This document shows, one piece after another, positions 56,180 through 64,000 of a stretch of 64,000 bases of DNA. Position numbers and translations under genes: made by a program. Position 1 is the stretch's first letter. The number at the start of each line of letters is the position of its first letter. This DNA comes from Sphingomonas ginsengisoli An et al. 2013 (GTDB lineage Bacteria > Pseudomonadota > Alphaproteobacteria > Sphingomonadales > Sphingomonadaceae): positions 1-64,000 of the forward strand of contig NZ_CP045434.1 of NCBI RefSeq assembly GCF_009363895.1, read 5' to 3'. The notes beneath the pieces were generated by a model, which worked only from the letters and a program-made list of their open reading frames with translations, made no database searches and was not told the origin of the DNA.

Positions 56180-56608
56180 GTGGTGAGCGACCTCCGCCCC
56201 TTCATCCCACGGCTCGACGGAATGGTGCCCGAATCGCTCGCGGTCAAAAGCGCCAGGATCCACCTCGATTCGCTCGAAGTGCAGGCCGACATTGGCTTCC
56301 ACGACTTCGAGATCGGCGCTCCGCAGCGGCTGCTGATCAGCGTCGAAGTATGGTTGAGCGAGCCGCTCCCGACCGACGATCGCGCCGAGAGCGCATGGAA
56401 CTACGATCACCTTAAGCGGGAGGTCGAGCGGATTGCGGGCGCGCGCCGCTTCAACCTGCAGGAAACATTATTGGCGGAAATCTACGAGTGGATTGCTGCG
56501 CGGGACGGGGTGAGGGCGCTGCGGGTAGGCAGCTACAAGCCCGACGTGTACCCGAGTGCCCGTGGAGTCGGTGTGGAGATCGCGTCGTTTGCCGGCGCTG
56601 TCCCCTGA
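56180..56608 (+). CDS. folB: Dihydroneopterin aldolase FolB
   Basis: 142 residues from a GTG at 56180 (GTG at 56183 also possible). It makes 6-hydroxymethyl-dihydropterin in folate synthesis. Family sequence IHLDSLEVQADIGFHDFE, then NYDHLKREVERIAGARRFN, LQETLLAEIYEWI and the VGSYKPDVYPSARGVGVEI end are recognisable. It is 14 bases after the FolM-like gene. Confidence 0.9.
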   Translation: MVSDLRPFIPRLDGMVPESLAVKSARIHLDSLEVQADIGFHDFEIGAPQRLLISVEVWLSEPLPTDDRAESAWNYDHLKREVERIAGARRFNLQETLLAEIYEWIAARDGVRALRVGSYKPDVYPSARGVGVEIASFAGAVP

Positions 56609-56636
56609 TGGTGCGTCCTGCCGGCCACGCGCAAGG

Positions 56637-56650
56637 AACATTATCATTGC
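56637..56650. promoter_or_regulatory. Partial Fur-box-like sequence upstream of tonB
   Basis: In the 189-base gap before tonB, ATTATCATT (56640-56648) matches the core of GATAAT hexamer repeats bound by Fur, but only one half is clear. No other gene is in the gap. It is a weak suggestion of iron control of the TonB system. Confidence 0.2.
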
Positions 56651-56797
56651 GCCGCCATTATGGCCTTATTAAGGAAGCGCCCCGGCCTGCCGATGATATG
56701 TTGATACGTCGGTATGCCTCACCAGACGGAGCGGCGCGCAACATCGCCGTTCCGGGTGGCGAGGCATGGAAGCCCGCTTAAGGAGATTTGCGGCAGA

Positions 56798-57472
56798 ATG
56801 TCTTACGCCAATCGCAAGCAGATGAGCGGAAATAGGACGGTCGCGATCGTGATCGTTGGCCTGCTTCACGTGCTTATCGGTTATGCCCTGATCACCGGGC
56901 TAGCTTACAACGTGATCAAGAAAGCCGCAGAGGATCTGAAGACGTTCGACGTCGAGGATAAGCCGCCGCCCCCGCCGGAAGAACCGCCGCCCCCGGAACA
57001 GAAGCAGGTGGAGACGCCGCCGCCGCCGGTGGTGTCGCCGCCGCCGCTGGTCCGCAGCAACGTGGTCACTCCGGTCATCCAGACCGCGCCTGTCGCGCCG
57101 CCGGTGGTGATCACCCCGACCGCGCGCCCGGCGCCGCCGGCGCCGCCGGCCCCGCCGCCGCCGCCGCGGGTCAACCAGCAGGCGATCGCCAAGGGTTCGA
57201 TCATCGGCCTGTTCAACGATGACGACTATCCGCAGGACGCCATTCGTAACGAGCAGCAGGGCACGACCGCCGTGGCGCTGACGATCGGGACCGATGGCCG
57301 CGTGTCGGGCTGCAGCGTGACCAGTTCAAGCGGCTCGGCAAGCCTCGATTCGGCGGCCTGCCGGATCATCCGGGCGCGGGCTCGTTTCACCCCCGCCAAG
57401 GATCAGAACGGGAATTCGATCGAAGGGTCTTATTCCCAGCGCATCAGTTGGCGTTTGCCTGCCGGCGACTAA
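56798..57472 (+). CDS. tonB: TonB energy transducer
   Basis: 224 residues from the ATG at 56798 (AAGGAG at 56780). One N-terminal membrane helix (about 16-38: VAIVIVGLLHVLIGYALITG), a periplasmic Pro-rich linker (about 50-130), and a C-terminal TonB domain (about 140-224). It couples the ExbBD proton motor to TonB-dependent outer-membrane receptors. It heads the tonB-exbB-exbD-exbD cluster. Confidence 0.95.
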   Translation: MSYANRKQMSGNRTVAIVIVGLLHVLIGYALITGLAYNVIKKAAEDLKTFDVEDKPPPPPEEPPPPEQKQVETPPPPVVSPPPLVRSNVVTPVIQTAPVAPPVVITPTARPAPPAPPAPPPPPRVNQQAIAKGSIIGLFNDDDYPQDAIRNEQQGTTAVALTIGTDGRVSGCSVTSSSGSASLDSAACRIIRARARFTPAKDQNGNSIEGSYSQRISWRLPAGD

Positions 57473-57520
57473 ATTTTTCGACCTGATAACGTTCAAAGAC
57501 TTAACTCAAGGAACCGCACT

Positions 57521-58408
57521 ATGAGCTTCGTGACTGTGCTGACCGCCGCCGCCGCCGGAGCCCCGGCGCCCGCAGGCGACAACCCCTACGGCCTGTTCCA
57601 GGCGCTGAAGGAAGGCGGCGTCATCAGCTGGACCGTCTTCATCATCCTGGTGTCGTTCTCGGTTTTCTCCTTCTACATTCTGTTCACCAAGCTGTTCGAA
57701 CAGCAGAAGATCATCAGCCAGGGTAAGAAGGTCCGTTCCAGCTTCTGGAACAGCGCCAACCTCCGCGAAGCCTCGGGCAAGCTCGACCAGCGCAGCGCTT
57801 ATCGCGCGATCGTCGACGACGCGCTCGTCGCGCAGGACCAGCACGGCAAGCTGACCAACCCGATCGACCAGCACGACTGGATGGCCAATAGCCTCGCCCG
57901 TTCGCAGGGCTCGATCGGCGCCCGTCTCGGTGAGGGCCTCGCCTTCCTCGCGACCGTCGGTTCGACCGCGCCGTTCATCGGCCTGTTCGGCACCGTCATC
58001 GGCATCTACCGCGCGCTGATCAAGATCGGTGCGGCCGGTCAGGCTTCGATCGGCACCGTCGCCGGTCCGGTCGGTGAGGCGCTCATCATGACCGCGCTCG
58101 GCCTGGTCGTCGCGGTTCCGGCCGTGCTCGCCTACAACTGGCTGATCCGCCGCAACAAGTCGATCATGGAGGACCTCGCGGCCTTCACCAACGACCTGCA
58201 CGGCTACATCATGTCGGAAGGCAAGGTTAAGCCGGCGATGATCGCCGGTGGCGCCGCTGCTGCCGGTTCGGCCACCGTCGCCCGCGGTTCGCAGACCCGC
58301 ACTGCCGCTGCGCCGACCCCGGCCGGCACGCCGCCGCTGACCGCCGGTCAGACCTCGACCGGCCAGCAGGCCGGCGGCACCGGCACCACCACGGTGGATC
58401 GCCGCTAA
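57521..58408 (+). CDS. exbB: ExbB proton channel protein
   Basis: 295 residues. MotA/TolQ/ExbB family with three transmembrane helices: about 35-57, 138-165 (VGSTAPFIGLFGTVIGIYRA, the conserved family signature) and 190-212. A low-complexity Ala/Thr/Pro tail (about 245-295) is cytoplasmic or periplasmic and unusual in length. Highly biased codons suggest strong expression. Confidence 0.95.
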   Translation: MSFVTVLTAAAAGAPAPAGDNPYGLFQALKEGGVISWTVFIILVSFSVFSFYILFTKLFEQQKIISQGKKVRSSFWNSANLREASGKLDQRSAYRAIVDDALVAQDQHGKLTNPIDQHDWMANSLARSQGSIGARLGEGLAFLATVGSTAPFIGLFGTVIGIYRALIKIGAAGQASIGTVAGPVGEALIMTALGLVVAVPAVLAYNWLIRRNKSIMEDLAAFTNDLHGYIMSEGKVKPAMIAGGAAAAGSATVARGSQTRTAAAPTPAGTPPLTAGQTSTGQQAGGTGTTTVDRR

Positions 58409-58484
58409 GCACGCAGGAAGTCTCGGGACCGGCGGCGTGCCGCCGGTCCCACCTGATGCACGCTAAGAAGGAAGCCACACCCCC

Positions 58485-58973
58485 ATGGCAATGACAGTCG
58501 GCAAGGAAGAGGGCGAAGACGTCCCCATGTCGGACATCAACACCACGCCGCTGGTCGACGTGATGCTGGTGCTCCTGATCATCTTCCTGATCGCCATCCC
58601 GGTGGTGGTCGAGACCGTTCCGCTGACCTTGCCCAAGGTCGCCTACATCCCGACCGAAACCAAGCCCGAGAACGTCTCGCTGTCCGTGCGCAACGAAAAG
58701 GACGGCAGCTGCGGCGTTTACTGGGGGATGAAGAAGGTCAACTCGCAGGAACTGCTCGACCTTTCGGTCAAGAAGCTCAAGGCGGCGGTCGATGCGGCCG
58801 GCGGACCTGACAACCTCAACGAAGACAACATGCCCGAGGCGCACATCCGCGCGGACATCAACACCCAGTATCGTTGCGTCGGTGGAGCGATCTTCACCAT
58901 GCAGCGGGCCGGGTTCGCACGGGTCGGCTTCATCTCCGAACCGCCTCCGGGTTACAGCGCAGGCCGCCTGTAA
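58485..58973 (+). CDS. exbD: ExbD-family proton channel subunit 1
   Basis: 162 residues. One N-terminal membrane helix with the essential aspartate in PLVDVMLVLLIIFLI, followed by a periplasmic domain (about 50-160). This copy has two cysteines in the periplasmic part (GSCGVYWGM and QYRCVGGAIF) that could form a disulfide. Confidence 0.94.
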   Translation: MAMTVGKEEGEDVPMSDINTTPLVDVMLVLLIIFLIAIPVVVETVPLTLPKVAYIPTETKPENVSLSVRNEKDGSCGVYWGMKKVNSQELLDLSVKKLKAAVDAAGGPDNLNEDNMPEAHIRADINTQYRCVGGAIFTMQRAGFARVGFISEPPPGYSAGRL

Positions 58974-59026
58974 GAGACTGCGGCTCGCCGCGCTTGAACA
59001 GGGCTTGATGAAAGGAACCGCCAGCC

Positions 59027-59455
59027 ATGGCGATGCAAACGACCAGTAACAACGCCGAAGGCGAACCGATGATGGAGATCAATACGACTCCATTGATCGA
59101 CGTCATGCTGGTTTTGATCATCATGCTGATCATCACCATCCCGATCCAGACTCACGCGGTGAAGCTGGACCTTCCGCAGAACAACAACTCGACCCCGCCG
59201 CCGATCGACCCGATCAAGAACAAGATCGTGGTTACGCCGGAGGGCGCCGTGCTGTGGAACGGGACGCCGGTTCAGCTGACCCAGCTGCGCCAGTATCTCG
59301 ACATCACCCAGCAGATGAACCCGGAGCCTGAGCTCCACCTCCAGCCCGACCCGGCCGCCCGCTACGAGCTGGTCGACCAGGTGCTGGTGGTGACCAAGCA
59401 GGCCAAGGTCACCAAGATGGGCTTTGTCGGCAACGAGGCTTACGGCAGCTTCTAA
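59027..59455 (+). CDS. exbD: ExbD-family proton channel subunit 2
   Basis: 142 residues. A second ExbD with the aspartate in PLIDVMLVLIIMLIIT and a shorter, cysteine-free periplasmic domain. Two ExbD copies after ExbB are common in sphingomonads; one hypothesis is hetero-oligomeric motors. The operon ends at a strong terminator. Confidence 0.94.
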   Translation: MAMQTTSNNAEGEPMMEINTTPLIDVMLVLIIMLIITIPIQTHAVKLDLPQNNNSTPPPIDPIKNKIVVTPEGAVLWNGTPVQLTQLRQYLDITQQMNPEPELHLQPDPAARYELVDQVLVVTKQAKVTKMGFVGNEAYGSF

Positions 59456-59505
59456 CCGGTAGCTTTAAGCAAGCACTTCACTCGGGACCCATCCCGATGA
59501 ACCTA

Positions 59506-59540
59506 GGGGGCGGCATCGCAAGGTGCCGCCCCCTTTTTTT
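59506..59540 (+). terminator. Rho-independent terminator of the tonB-exbBD operon
   Basis: A 10-bp perfect stem GGGGGCGGCA / TGCCGCCCCC with an 8-base loop and seven T. Confidence 0.95.
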
Positions 59541-59748
59541 GATGCGCGGTCATGGGATCAGGCGGGGGTCGCGTCAGCGTTGCCGAGGTCGCTCAGGCAG
59601 CGTGCGCTGGCCGTCGATCAACGGCCGTGAGACGACGCCTGGGCCTAGCAATCAGGAGTGCCCGATCGATCGGGAGCAGTCTGGCGTGCCCCGCTCGCTA
59701 CTCAAAACCTGGAGCCAACCCGGCGCGGCCGCGCCGGCCGCGGCCGAC
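59541..59748. other. Intergenic gap with GC-rich palindrome
   Basis: No gene is supported here. Near the phaZ end, CGGCGCGGCCGCGCCG (59721-59736) is a 16-base perfect palindrome followed by a second GGCCGCGGCC element; it may form a transcript end for phaZ but lacks a T-run. Confidence 0.5.
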
Positions 59749-60984
59749 CTAGCTGTTGCGGGTGATGAATTCTTCGACCACCGGGGCGATGCGCTCGCGC
59801 CATTTGCGGCCGTTGAAGATGCCGTAGTGGCCGACGCCATCGGCCATCAGATACTGCTTCTTCGTCTCGGGCAGCGCGGTGGCGAGGGTCAGCGCGGCCT
59901 TGGTCTGGCCGAGCCCGCTGATGTCGTCGCGCTCGCCTTCGACCGCGAGCAAAGCGGTGCGGGTGATCGCGCCCGGATCGACCGGGCGGCCGCGATGCGT
60001 CATCTCGCCCTTGGGCAGCGCGTGCCGCTGGAAGACGACGTCGACGGTCTGCAGATAGAATTCGGCGGTCATGTCGCAGACCGAGCGATATTCGTCGTAG
60101 AAGGCGCGGGTGGCGTCGGCGCCTTCCTCGTCCCCGACCACCAGATGCTTGTACATCTCATAGTGGCTAAGGAGGTGGCTGCCGAGGTTCATGGTCATGA
60201 AACCGGCGAGCTGGAGGAAGCCCGGATAGACCTTGCGCCCGGCGCCCGGATAGATGCCGGGGACGGTGGCGATGACGTTCTGCTGGAACCAGGCGTGCGG
60301 GCGCTCGGTCGCCAGCGTGTTGACCGCGGTCGGCGCCTCGCGCGTGTCGATCGGCCCGCCCATCATGGTCAGTGATTTAGGCGAAGCGGGATCGCCGTCG
60401 GCGTTCATCAGCGCCACCGCGGCGAGCGCCGGGACCGACGGCTGGCACACCGCCAGCATGTGCGCGGCCTCGCCATCGTCGCGCTCGGCGATGACGCCGA
60501 GAAAGTCGACCAGATAGTCGATATAGTCGTCGAGATCGAACCGTCCCTTGGCGGTCGGCACCAGCTTGGCGTCCTGCCAGTCGGTGATGAAAACGTCGTG
60601 GCCGGGGAGCATCCGCTCGACCGTCCCGCGCAGCAGCGTGGCGTAGTGCCCCGACATCGGGGCAACGATCAGCAGCTTGGGCTGGCCAGCGGGCGCGCCG
60701 TCGCGGGCGAAATGCTTCAACTGGCCGAACGGGCGGCGCAGGACCACTTCCTCGCGCACCGGTACCGTCTTGCCGTCGACCACGGTCGTATGGAGGTCAA
60801 AGCAGGGCTTGCCGCGCGGCGCGGCGGCGTGGGCGAAGACGTCGAGGCTGGCGGCGATGTAGGGGCTCATGCCGGTGTAGCGCAGCGGGTTGGCGGCGCT
60901 GTTCAGCCAGCTGGCGGAAAGATCGGCCCAGCGGCTTGCCCCGGCAAGCCAGGAACGCTGCACTTCATACGCGTCGTAGAGCAT
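59749..60984 (-). CDS. phaZ: Intracellular polyhydroxyalkanoate depolymerase PhaZ
   Basis: 411 residues from the ATG at 60984, which gives the family N-terminus MLYDAYEVQRS; the longer upstream frame is not supported. It mobilises PHB granules. The nucleophile motif has a cysteine, AVCQPSVPALAAV, as in PhaZa1 of Ralstonia, and the C-terminal catalytic histidine region DGVGHYGIFNGRKW is present. It has no signal peptide. No phaC or phasin gene is in the window. Confidence 0.94.
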   Translation of the reverse strand: MLYDAYEVQRSWLAGASRWADLSASWLNSAANPLRYTGMSPYIAASLDVFAHAAAPRGKPCFDLHTTVVDGKTVPVREEVVLRRPFGQLKHFARDGAPAGQPKLLIVAPMSGHYATLLRGTVERMLPGHDVFITDWQDAKLVPTAKGRFDLDDYIDYLVDFLGVIAERDDGEAAHMLAVCQPSVPALAAVALMNADGDPASPKSLTMMGGPIDTREAPTAVNTLATERPHAWFQQNVIATVPGIYPGAGRKVYPGFLQLAGFMTMNLGSHLLSHYEMYKHLVVGDEEGADATRAFYDEYRSVCDMTAEFYLQTVDVVFQRHALPKGEMTHRGRPVDPGAITRTALLAVEGERDDISGLGQTKAALTLATALPETKKQYLMADGVGHYGIFNGRKWRERIAPVVEEFITRNS

Positions 60985-61032
60985 CAGGTCTCGATCATCG
61001 TTATATTGGTTAAGCGGTGTGGCGGGGAAAAG

Positions 61033-61045
61033 GTTGCACTGCAAC
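61033..61045. promoter_or_regulatory. Perfect palindrome upstream of phaZ, PhaR-like
   Basis: GTTGCACTGCAAC, two 6-base arms around one base, lies 49 bases before the phaZ start in the divergent phaZ/ABC gap. Its TGC-N3-GCA core resembles TGC/GCA-type sites reported for the PHA regulator PhaR, so it is a candidate operator. Confidence 0.35.
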
Positions 61046-61135
61046 ATCGTTCGTTGGGAAGGCGTCACCAACCGTGCCAGCGTGGATCGGTCGCCACGCT
61101 TTGTGAACGTGATTGCTCCTGCTAATCGCGCGCTC

Positions 61136-62947
61136 ATGGCCACCGCCCCCACTGCGACCGCTCCCACCGGCGCCGACCCCAAGGACAAGCCCAGCCGCAA
61201 CCTTGGCAACCTCCGACTGGTCTTCGCCGCCGCCGCCAAATATCCGGGGCACATCGCCGCCGCTTTATTTGCGCTGGTGGTGAGCTCGGGCGCGACGTTG
61301 GCGATCCCGTGGGGACTTCGCCGGGTCATCGACCGCGGCTTCGCGCACGGCTCGGCTGACAATGCCGCCGTGACCCATGCTTTTCAGCTCCTGCTCGCGA
61401 CCGTCGTCTTGCTTGCGATTGCCACTGGCTGCCGTTTCTATTTCGTTTCGTGGCTGGGCGAGCGAACGGTCGCCGACCTTCGCCGCCAGGTCCAGCGCAA
61501 CCTGCTCACGCTGCCGCCGAGATTCTTCGAAGAGAACCGCCCGTCGGAGATCGCCTCGCGCCTCACGGCTGACACGGCGATCCTCGAACAGGTCGTCGGC
61601 TCCTCGGTGTCGGTCGCGTTGCGCAATATCGTCACCGGGATCGGCGGCGTGATCTACTTGTTCGCGCTGAGCCCAAAGCTCGCCGGGCTGCTTCTGATTG
61701 GCATCCCGCTACTGTTCGGTCCGATCCTCCTGTTCGGTCGCAAGGTCCGCAAGCTGTCGCGCGATACCCAGGACCGGATCGCCGACGTCGGTGCCAACAT
61801 CTCCGAGGTGCTCGGCGCGATGCGGATCGTGCAGGCATTTGGTCAGGAGGGGCGCGAGGAAACCCGTTTCGGCGGCACGGTCGAGCGCGCCTTCGGCACC
61901 GCGCTGCTGCGAATGCGGTTGCGGGCCGTCATGACCGTGGTGCTCATTTCGCTGCTGTTCGGCGCCATCGTGCTGGTGATCTGGGAAGGCGCCCTTGATG
62001 TCGGCGCCGGGCGCATGACGGGCGGCGCCATCGCCTCCTTCGTGTTTGTCGGGGTCCTGGTCGGCGGGGCCTTCGCCGCGCTGTCGGAGACCTATGGCGA
62101 CCTGCTGCGCGGATCGGGCGCGGCGGGGCGGCTGGGCGAGTTGCTCGCGGCCAGGGCCGAGATCCGCGCGCCTGCGCAGCCGGTGGCGCTGCCCGAGCCG
62201 CCGCGCGGCAGCCTGACCTTCGAGGAGGTCGAATTCCGCTATCCGACGCGGCCCGACGACAAGGCGCTCCACGGCGTCAGTCTGGCGGTCGCGCCGGGCG
62301 AGACGGTGGCGGTGGTCGGACCCTCGGGCGCCGGCAAGTCGACGCTGTTCCAGCTCGCGTTGCGCTTCTACGATCCGCAGGACGGACGCGTGCTGGTCGA
62401 CGGGGTCGATGTGCGCGACGCCGATCCGGGCGAGGTCCGGGCGCGGATTGCGCTGGTCCCGCAGGAGACGGTGATCTTCGCCGCCTCGGCCCGCGACAAT
62501 CTGCGCTATGGCCGGTGGGACGCGAGCGAGGCCGAGATCGAGGACGCTGCCCGCGCCGCCAACGCCCACGATTTCCTTCTGGCGCTTCCGCAAGGCTACG
62601 ACACCTTCCTCGGCGAGGGCGGGGCGCGGCTGTCGGGCGGGCAGCGCCAGCGGCTGGCGATCGCCCGCGCGCTGCTCCGCGACGCGCCGCTGTTGCTGCT
62701 CGACGAGGCGACCAGCGCACTCGACGCGGAGAGCGAGGCGGCGGTGCAGCAAGCGCTCGAGCGGCTGATGAGGACCCGCACCACGGTGGTCATCGCGCAC
62801 CGCCTGGCCACCGTCCGCGCTGCCGACCGGATCGTGGTCATGGAAGGCGGGCGGATCGTCGAGCAGGGGACCCACGCCGAATTGAATAGCGGCGGCGGCC
62901 TCTATGCGCGGCTGTCGCGGCTCCAGTTCCAGGGCGAGGCGGCCTGA
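61136..62947 (+). CDS. ABC exporter, fused permease-ATPase
   Basis: 603 residues from the ATG at 61136. Six-helix exporter domain (about 20-330) and nucleotide-binding domain (about 350-600) with Walker A VGPSGAGKSTLF, signature LSGGQRQRLAIARALL and Walker B LLLLDEATSALD. A homodimeric lipid A/multidrug-type (MsbA/BmrA-like) exporter is likely; the substrate is unknown. It is divergent from phaZ and followed four bases later by csaA. Confidence 0.92.
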   Translation: MATAPTATAPTGADPKDKPSRNLGNLRLVFAAAAKYPGHIAAALFALVVSSGATLAIPWGLRRVIDRGFAHGSADNAAVTHAFQLLLATVVLLAIATGCRFYFVSWLGERTVADLRRQVQRNLLTLPPRFFEENRPSEIASRLTADTAILEQVVGSSVSVALRNIVTGIGGVIYLFALSPKLAGLLLIGIPLLFGPILLFGRKVRKLSRDTQDRIADVGANISEVLGAMRIVQAFGQEGREETRFGGTVERAFGTALLRMRLRAVMTVVLISLLFGAIVLVIWEGALDVGAGRMTGGAIASFVFVGVLVGGAFAALSETYGDLLRGSGAAGRLGELLAARAEIRAPAQPVALPEPPRGSLTFEEVEFRYPTRPDDKALHGVSLAVAPGETVAVVGPSGAGKSTLFQLALRFYDPQDGRVLVDGVDVRDADPGEVRARIALVPQETVIFAASARDNLRYGRWDASEAEIEDAARAANAHDFLLALPQGYDTFLGEGGARLSGGQRQRLAIARALLRDAPLLLLDEATSALDAESEAAVQQALERLMRTRTTVVIAHRLATVRAADRIVVMEGGRIVEQGTHAELNSGGGLYARLSRLQFQGEAA

Positions 62948-62951
62948 GGCG

Positions 62952-63323
62952 ATGCACGTGACCCACGACACCCACGCCCCGGCGGCGCCCGTGATCACCT
63001 TCGACCAGTTTCTCGCGGTCGACATCCGGGTCGGGCGGATCGTCGCCGCCGAGCCGTTCCCGCAGGCGCGTAAGCCTGCGTACAAGCTGACAATCGACTT
63101 CGGTCCGACGATCGGCATCAAACGCTCCTCGGCGCAGATCACCGAGCATTATGTGCTCGACGAGTTGCCCGGCCGGCTGGTCGCGGGGGTGGTGAATTTC
63201 CCGCCGCGGCAGATCGGGCCGTTTATGAGCGAGGTGCTGACGCTCGGCTTTCCCGACGCCGCGGGCAAGGTGGTGCTGGTCAGCCCAAGCAAGGACGTTC
63301 CGGTGGGGGGACGACTGTTCTGA
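62952..63323 (+). CDS. csaA: tRNA-binding domain protein CsaA
   Basis: 123 residues from the ATG at 62952. A stand-alone OB-fold tRNA-binding domain: FLAVDIRVGRIVAAEPFPQA, then RKPAYKLTIDFGPTIGIKRS and VLTLGFPDAAGKVVLVSP. CsaA has been described as a secretion-related chaperone and tRNA-binding protein. It ends 6 bases before the convergent lipoprotein stop. Confidence 0.92.
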   Translation: MHVTHDTHAPAAPVITFDQFLAVDIRVGRIVAAEPFPQARKPAYKLTIDFGPTIGIKRSSAQITEHYVLDELPGRLVAGVVNFPPRQIGPFMSEVLTLGFPDAAGKVVLVSPSKDVPVGGRLF

Positions 63324-63329
63324 GGACGG

Positions 63330-63836
63330 TCAGCTCGGGCGGCAGGTCGGGATGCTGCCCGCGGTGGCGGGATAGACGGTCAGCCGACGCTTGCTCCAAT
63401 AACTGAGGTCGAGCGCGACGAAGACCGGCGCGCCGCGACGCTGGTAGATCGCCTCGCCCTGCCAATGCTCGCCAGCCGGGGTCAGGCATTCGCTCCAGCC
63501 TTGGTCGCGCAGGGTGTCGACCGCGCCGACCAGCGCGCTCTGGTCGCTGTCATGCCACAAGGTCAGATGGTCGAAGCCGCCGCCGCCGTCGCTGCCGACG
63601 AGGTCGACCGCGGCGCTGAACGGCCCTTTCCCCGCGAACATCACGCCCTCTCGGCGGCAACGCATGTCGGTGGTGTCTGGACGGCAGGCGGTGAAGCCCA
63701 GCCGGCGGGCATCGGCGAGTGTGCCGCTGACGGGCAAGCCGGAGAAAGTGCGCGATGGCGGCGGCGCGCGCTCCCCGCCGCAAGAGGCCAGCGCGAGGAG
63801 GAGAGGGGCGAGGCAGGCGGCGCGCACCGAGCTCAC
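63330..63836 (-). CDS. Uncharacterised lipoprotein
   Basis: 168 residues from a GTG at 63836. This start is favoured because it overlaps the stop of the upstream gene as GTGA and yields a proper signal (SSVRAACLAPLLLALASC, lipobox LASC). An ATG at 63887 would add 17 residues of the neighbour's region. The mature part shows RTFSGLPVSGTLADARRLGF, six or so cysteines (CRPDTTDMRCRREG and later) and a final GSIPTCRPS. I do not recognise the family. Confidence 0.7.
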   Translation of the reverse strand: MSSVRAACLAPLLLALASCGGERAPPPSRTFSGLPVSGTLADARRLGFTACRPDTTDMRCRREGVMFAGKGPFSAAVDLVGSDGGGGFDHLTLWHDSDQSALVGAVDTLRDQGWSECLTPAGEHWQGEAIYQRRGAPVFVALDLSYWSKRRLTVYPATAGSIPTCRPS

Positions 63837-64000
63837 TGCAGGTTTAGAGAGTGCAAAAGGACTTGCTCGTCGACGTAGCCAAGCCACTCATGGATCACCG
63901 AACAGTTACCCTCCTGAAGCAGGTCGGAACACGACATAATCTGCCCTTTTTCGCAAATGATCGACCGTTTCTGCTCGCTAACAGAATATCCGATGTAGAA
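63833..64000 (-). CDS. 3' end of an unidentified gene, cut by window edge
   Basis: On the minus strand, 55 codons are open from the right edge to a TGA at 63833, in the frame that couples (GTGA) to the lipoprotein start. Visible residues include SEQKRSIICEKGQIMSCSDL, four or so cysteines, and the end LLHSLNLQ. Base composition is about half G+C, clearly below the neighbours, with codons such as TCT, GTT and AAA that are rare elsewhere in the window. No family is recognised. Confidence 0.6.
   Translation of the reverse strand, partial: FYIGYSVSEQKRSIICEKGQIMSCSDLLQEGNCSVIHEWLGYVDEQVLLHSLNLQ

Noticed and set aside
59749..61362. Longer phaZ frame of 537 residues
   Set aside because: The extra N-terminus covers the ABC gene's 5' end and has no family similarity; MLYDAYEVQRS is the family start.
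1..64000. Phage, transposon or CRISPR content
   Set aside because: No integrase, transposase, cas gene, direct-repeat array or attachment duplication was seen.

Overview
The window is a G+C-rich stretch (about two thirds G+C by eye) of a bacterial chromosome, densely packed with core genes on both strands. Gene content points to an alphaproteobacterium of the order Sphingomonadales. The signs are a PEPxxWA-CTERM protein, HdaA, CckA, a LOV-HTH blue-light regulator very like EL222 of Erythrobacter, a TonB-ExbB-ExbD-ExbD cluster, a stand-alone intracellular PHB depolymerase, and a polyproline outer-membrane barrel protein. I see no phage, insertion sequence, CRISPR array or tRNA gene.

Layout. 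0-7 kb: end of rsmB, a TPR protein, then the classical lptD-surA-pdxA-rsmA operon on the minus strand. 7-12 kb: pepA, a PEP-CTERM protein, holC, ndk, and a DUF2231/PQQ-type dehydrogenase pair. 12-23 kb: purM-purN (purN fused to an MmcQ/YjbR domain), divergent DUF2066-hdaA-ppk-ppx, then an I78 inhibitor with rnd, then aspS. 23-33 kb: slt-greB, dapA, an unknown membrane protein, smpB, DUF2062, an M13 peptidase, cckA and a lone receiver. 33-38 kb: cdd, a queuosine-precursor transporter, a 5'-nucleotidase and amn, all linked to nucleotide or nucleobase handling. 37.7-42 kb: marR-emrA-emrB, an aldo/keto reductase and metC. 43-51 kb: a GGDEF/EAL protein, two L,D-transpeptidases, sufE, two thioesterases, a J-domain protein, rnpB and an AmpD-type amidase. 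51-59 kb: the outer-membrane barrel, the LOV-HTH regulator, DUF1285-NUDIX-cca, a FolM-like reductase with folB, and tonB-exbB-exbD-exbD. 59.7-64 kb: phaZ, an ABC exporter, csaA, a lipoprotein and a cut-off gene at the edge.

How the genes fit together. Much of the window serves envelope biogenesis (LptD, SurA, L,D-transpeptidases, Slt, the amidase, TonB-ExbBD), RNA and translation (RsmA, RsmB, AspS, SmpB, RNase D, CCA transferase, RNase P RNA, CsaA), and cell-cycle or stress control (HdaA, Ppk/Ppx, CckA, the LOV regulator). No obvious new multi-gene system stands out. The most unusual items are the EL222-like photoreceptor, the PurN-MmcQ fusion, the unknown membrane protein coupled to dapA, and a genome-scale habit: six convergent gene pairs share a palindromic 4-base stop (CTAG five times, TTAA once).
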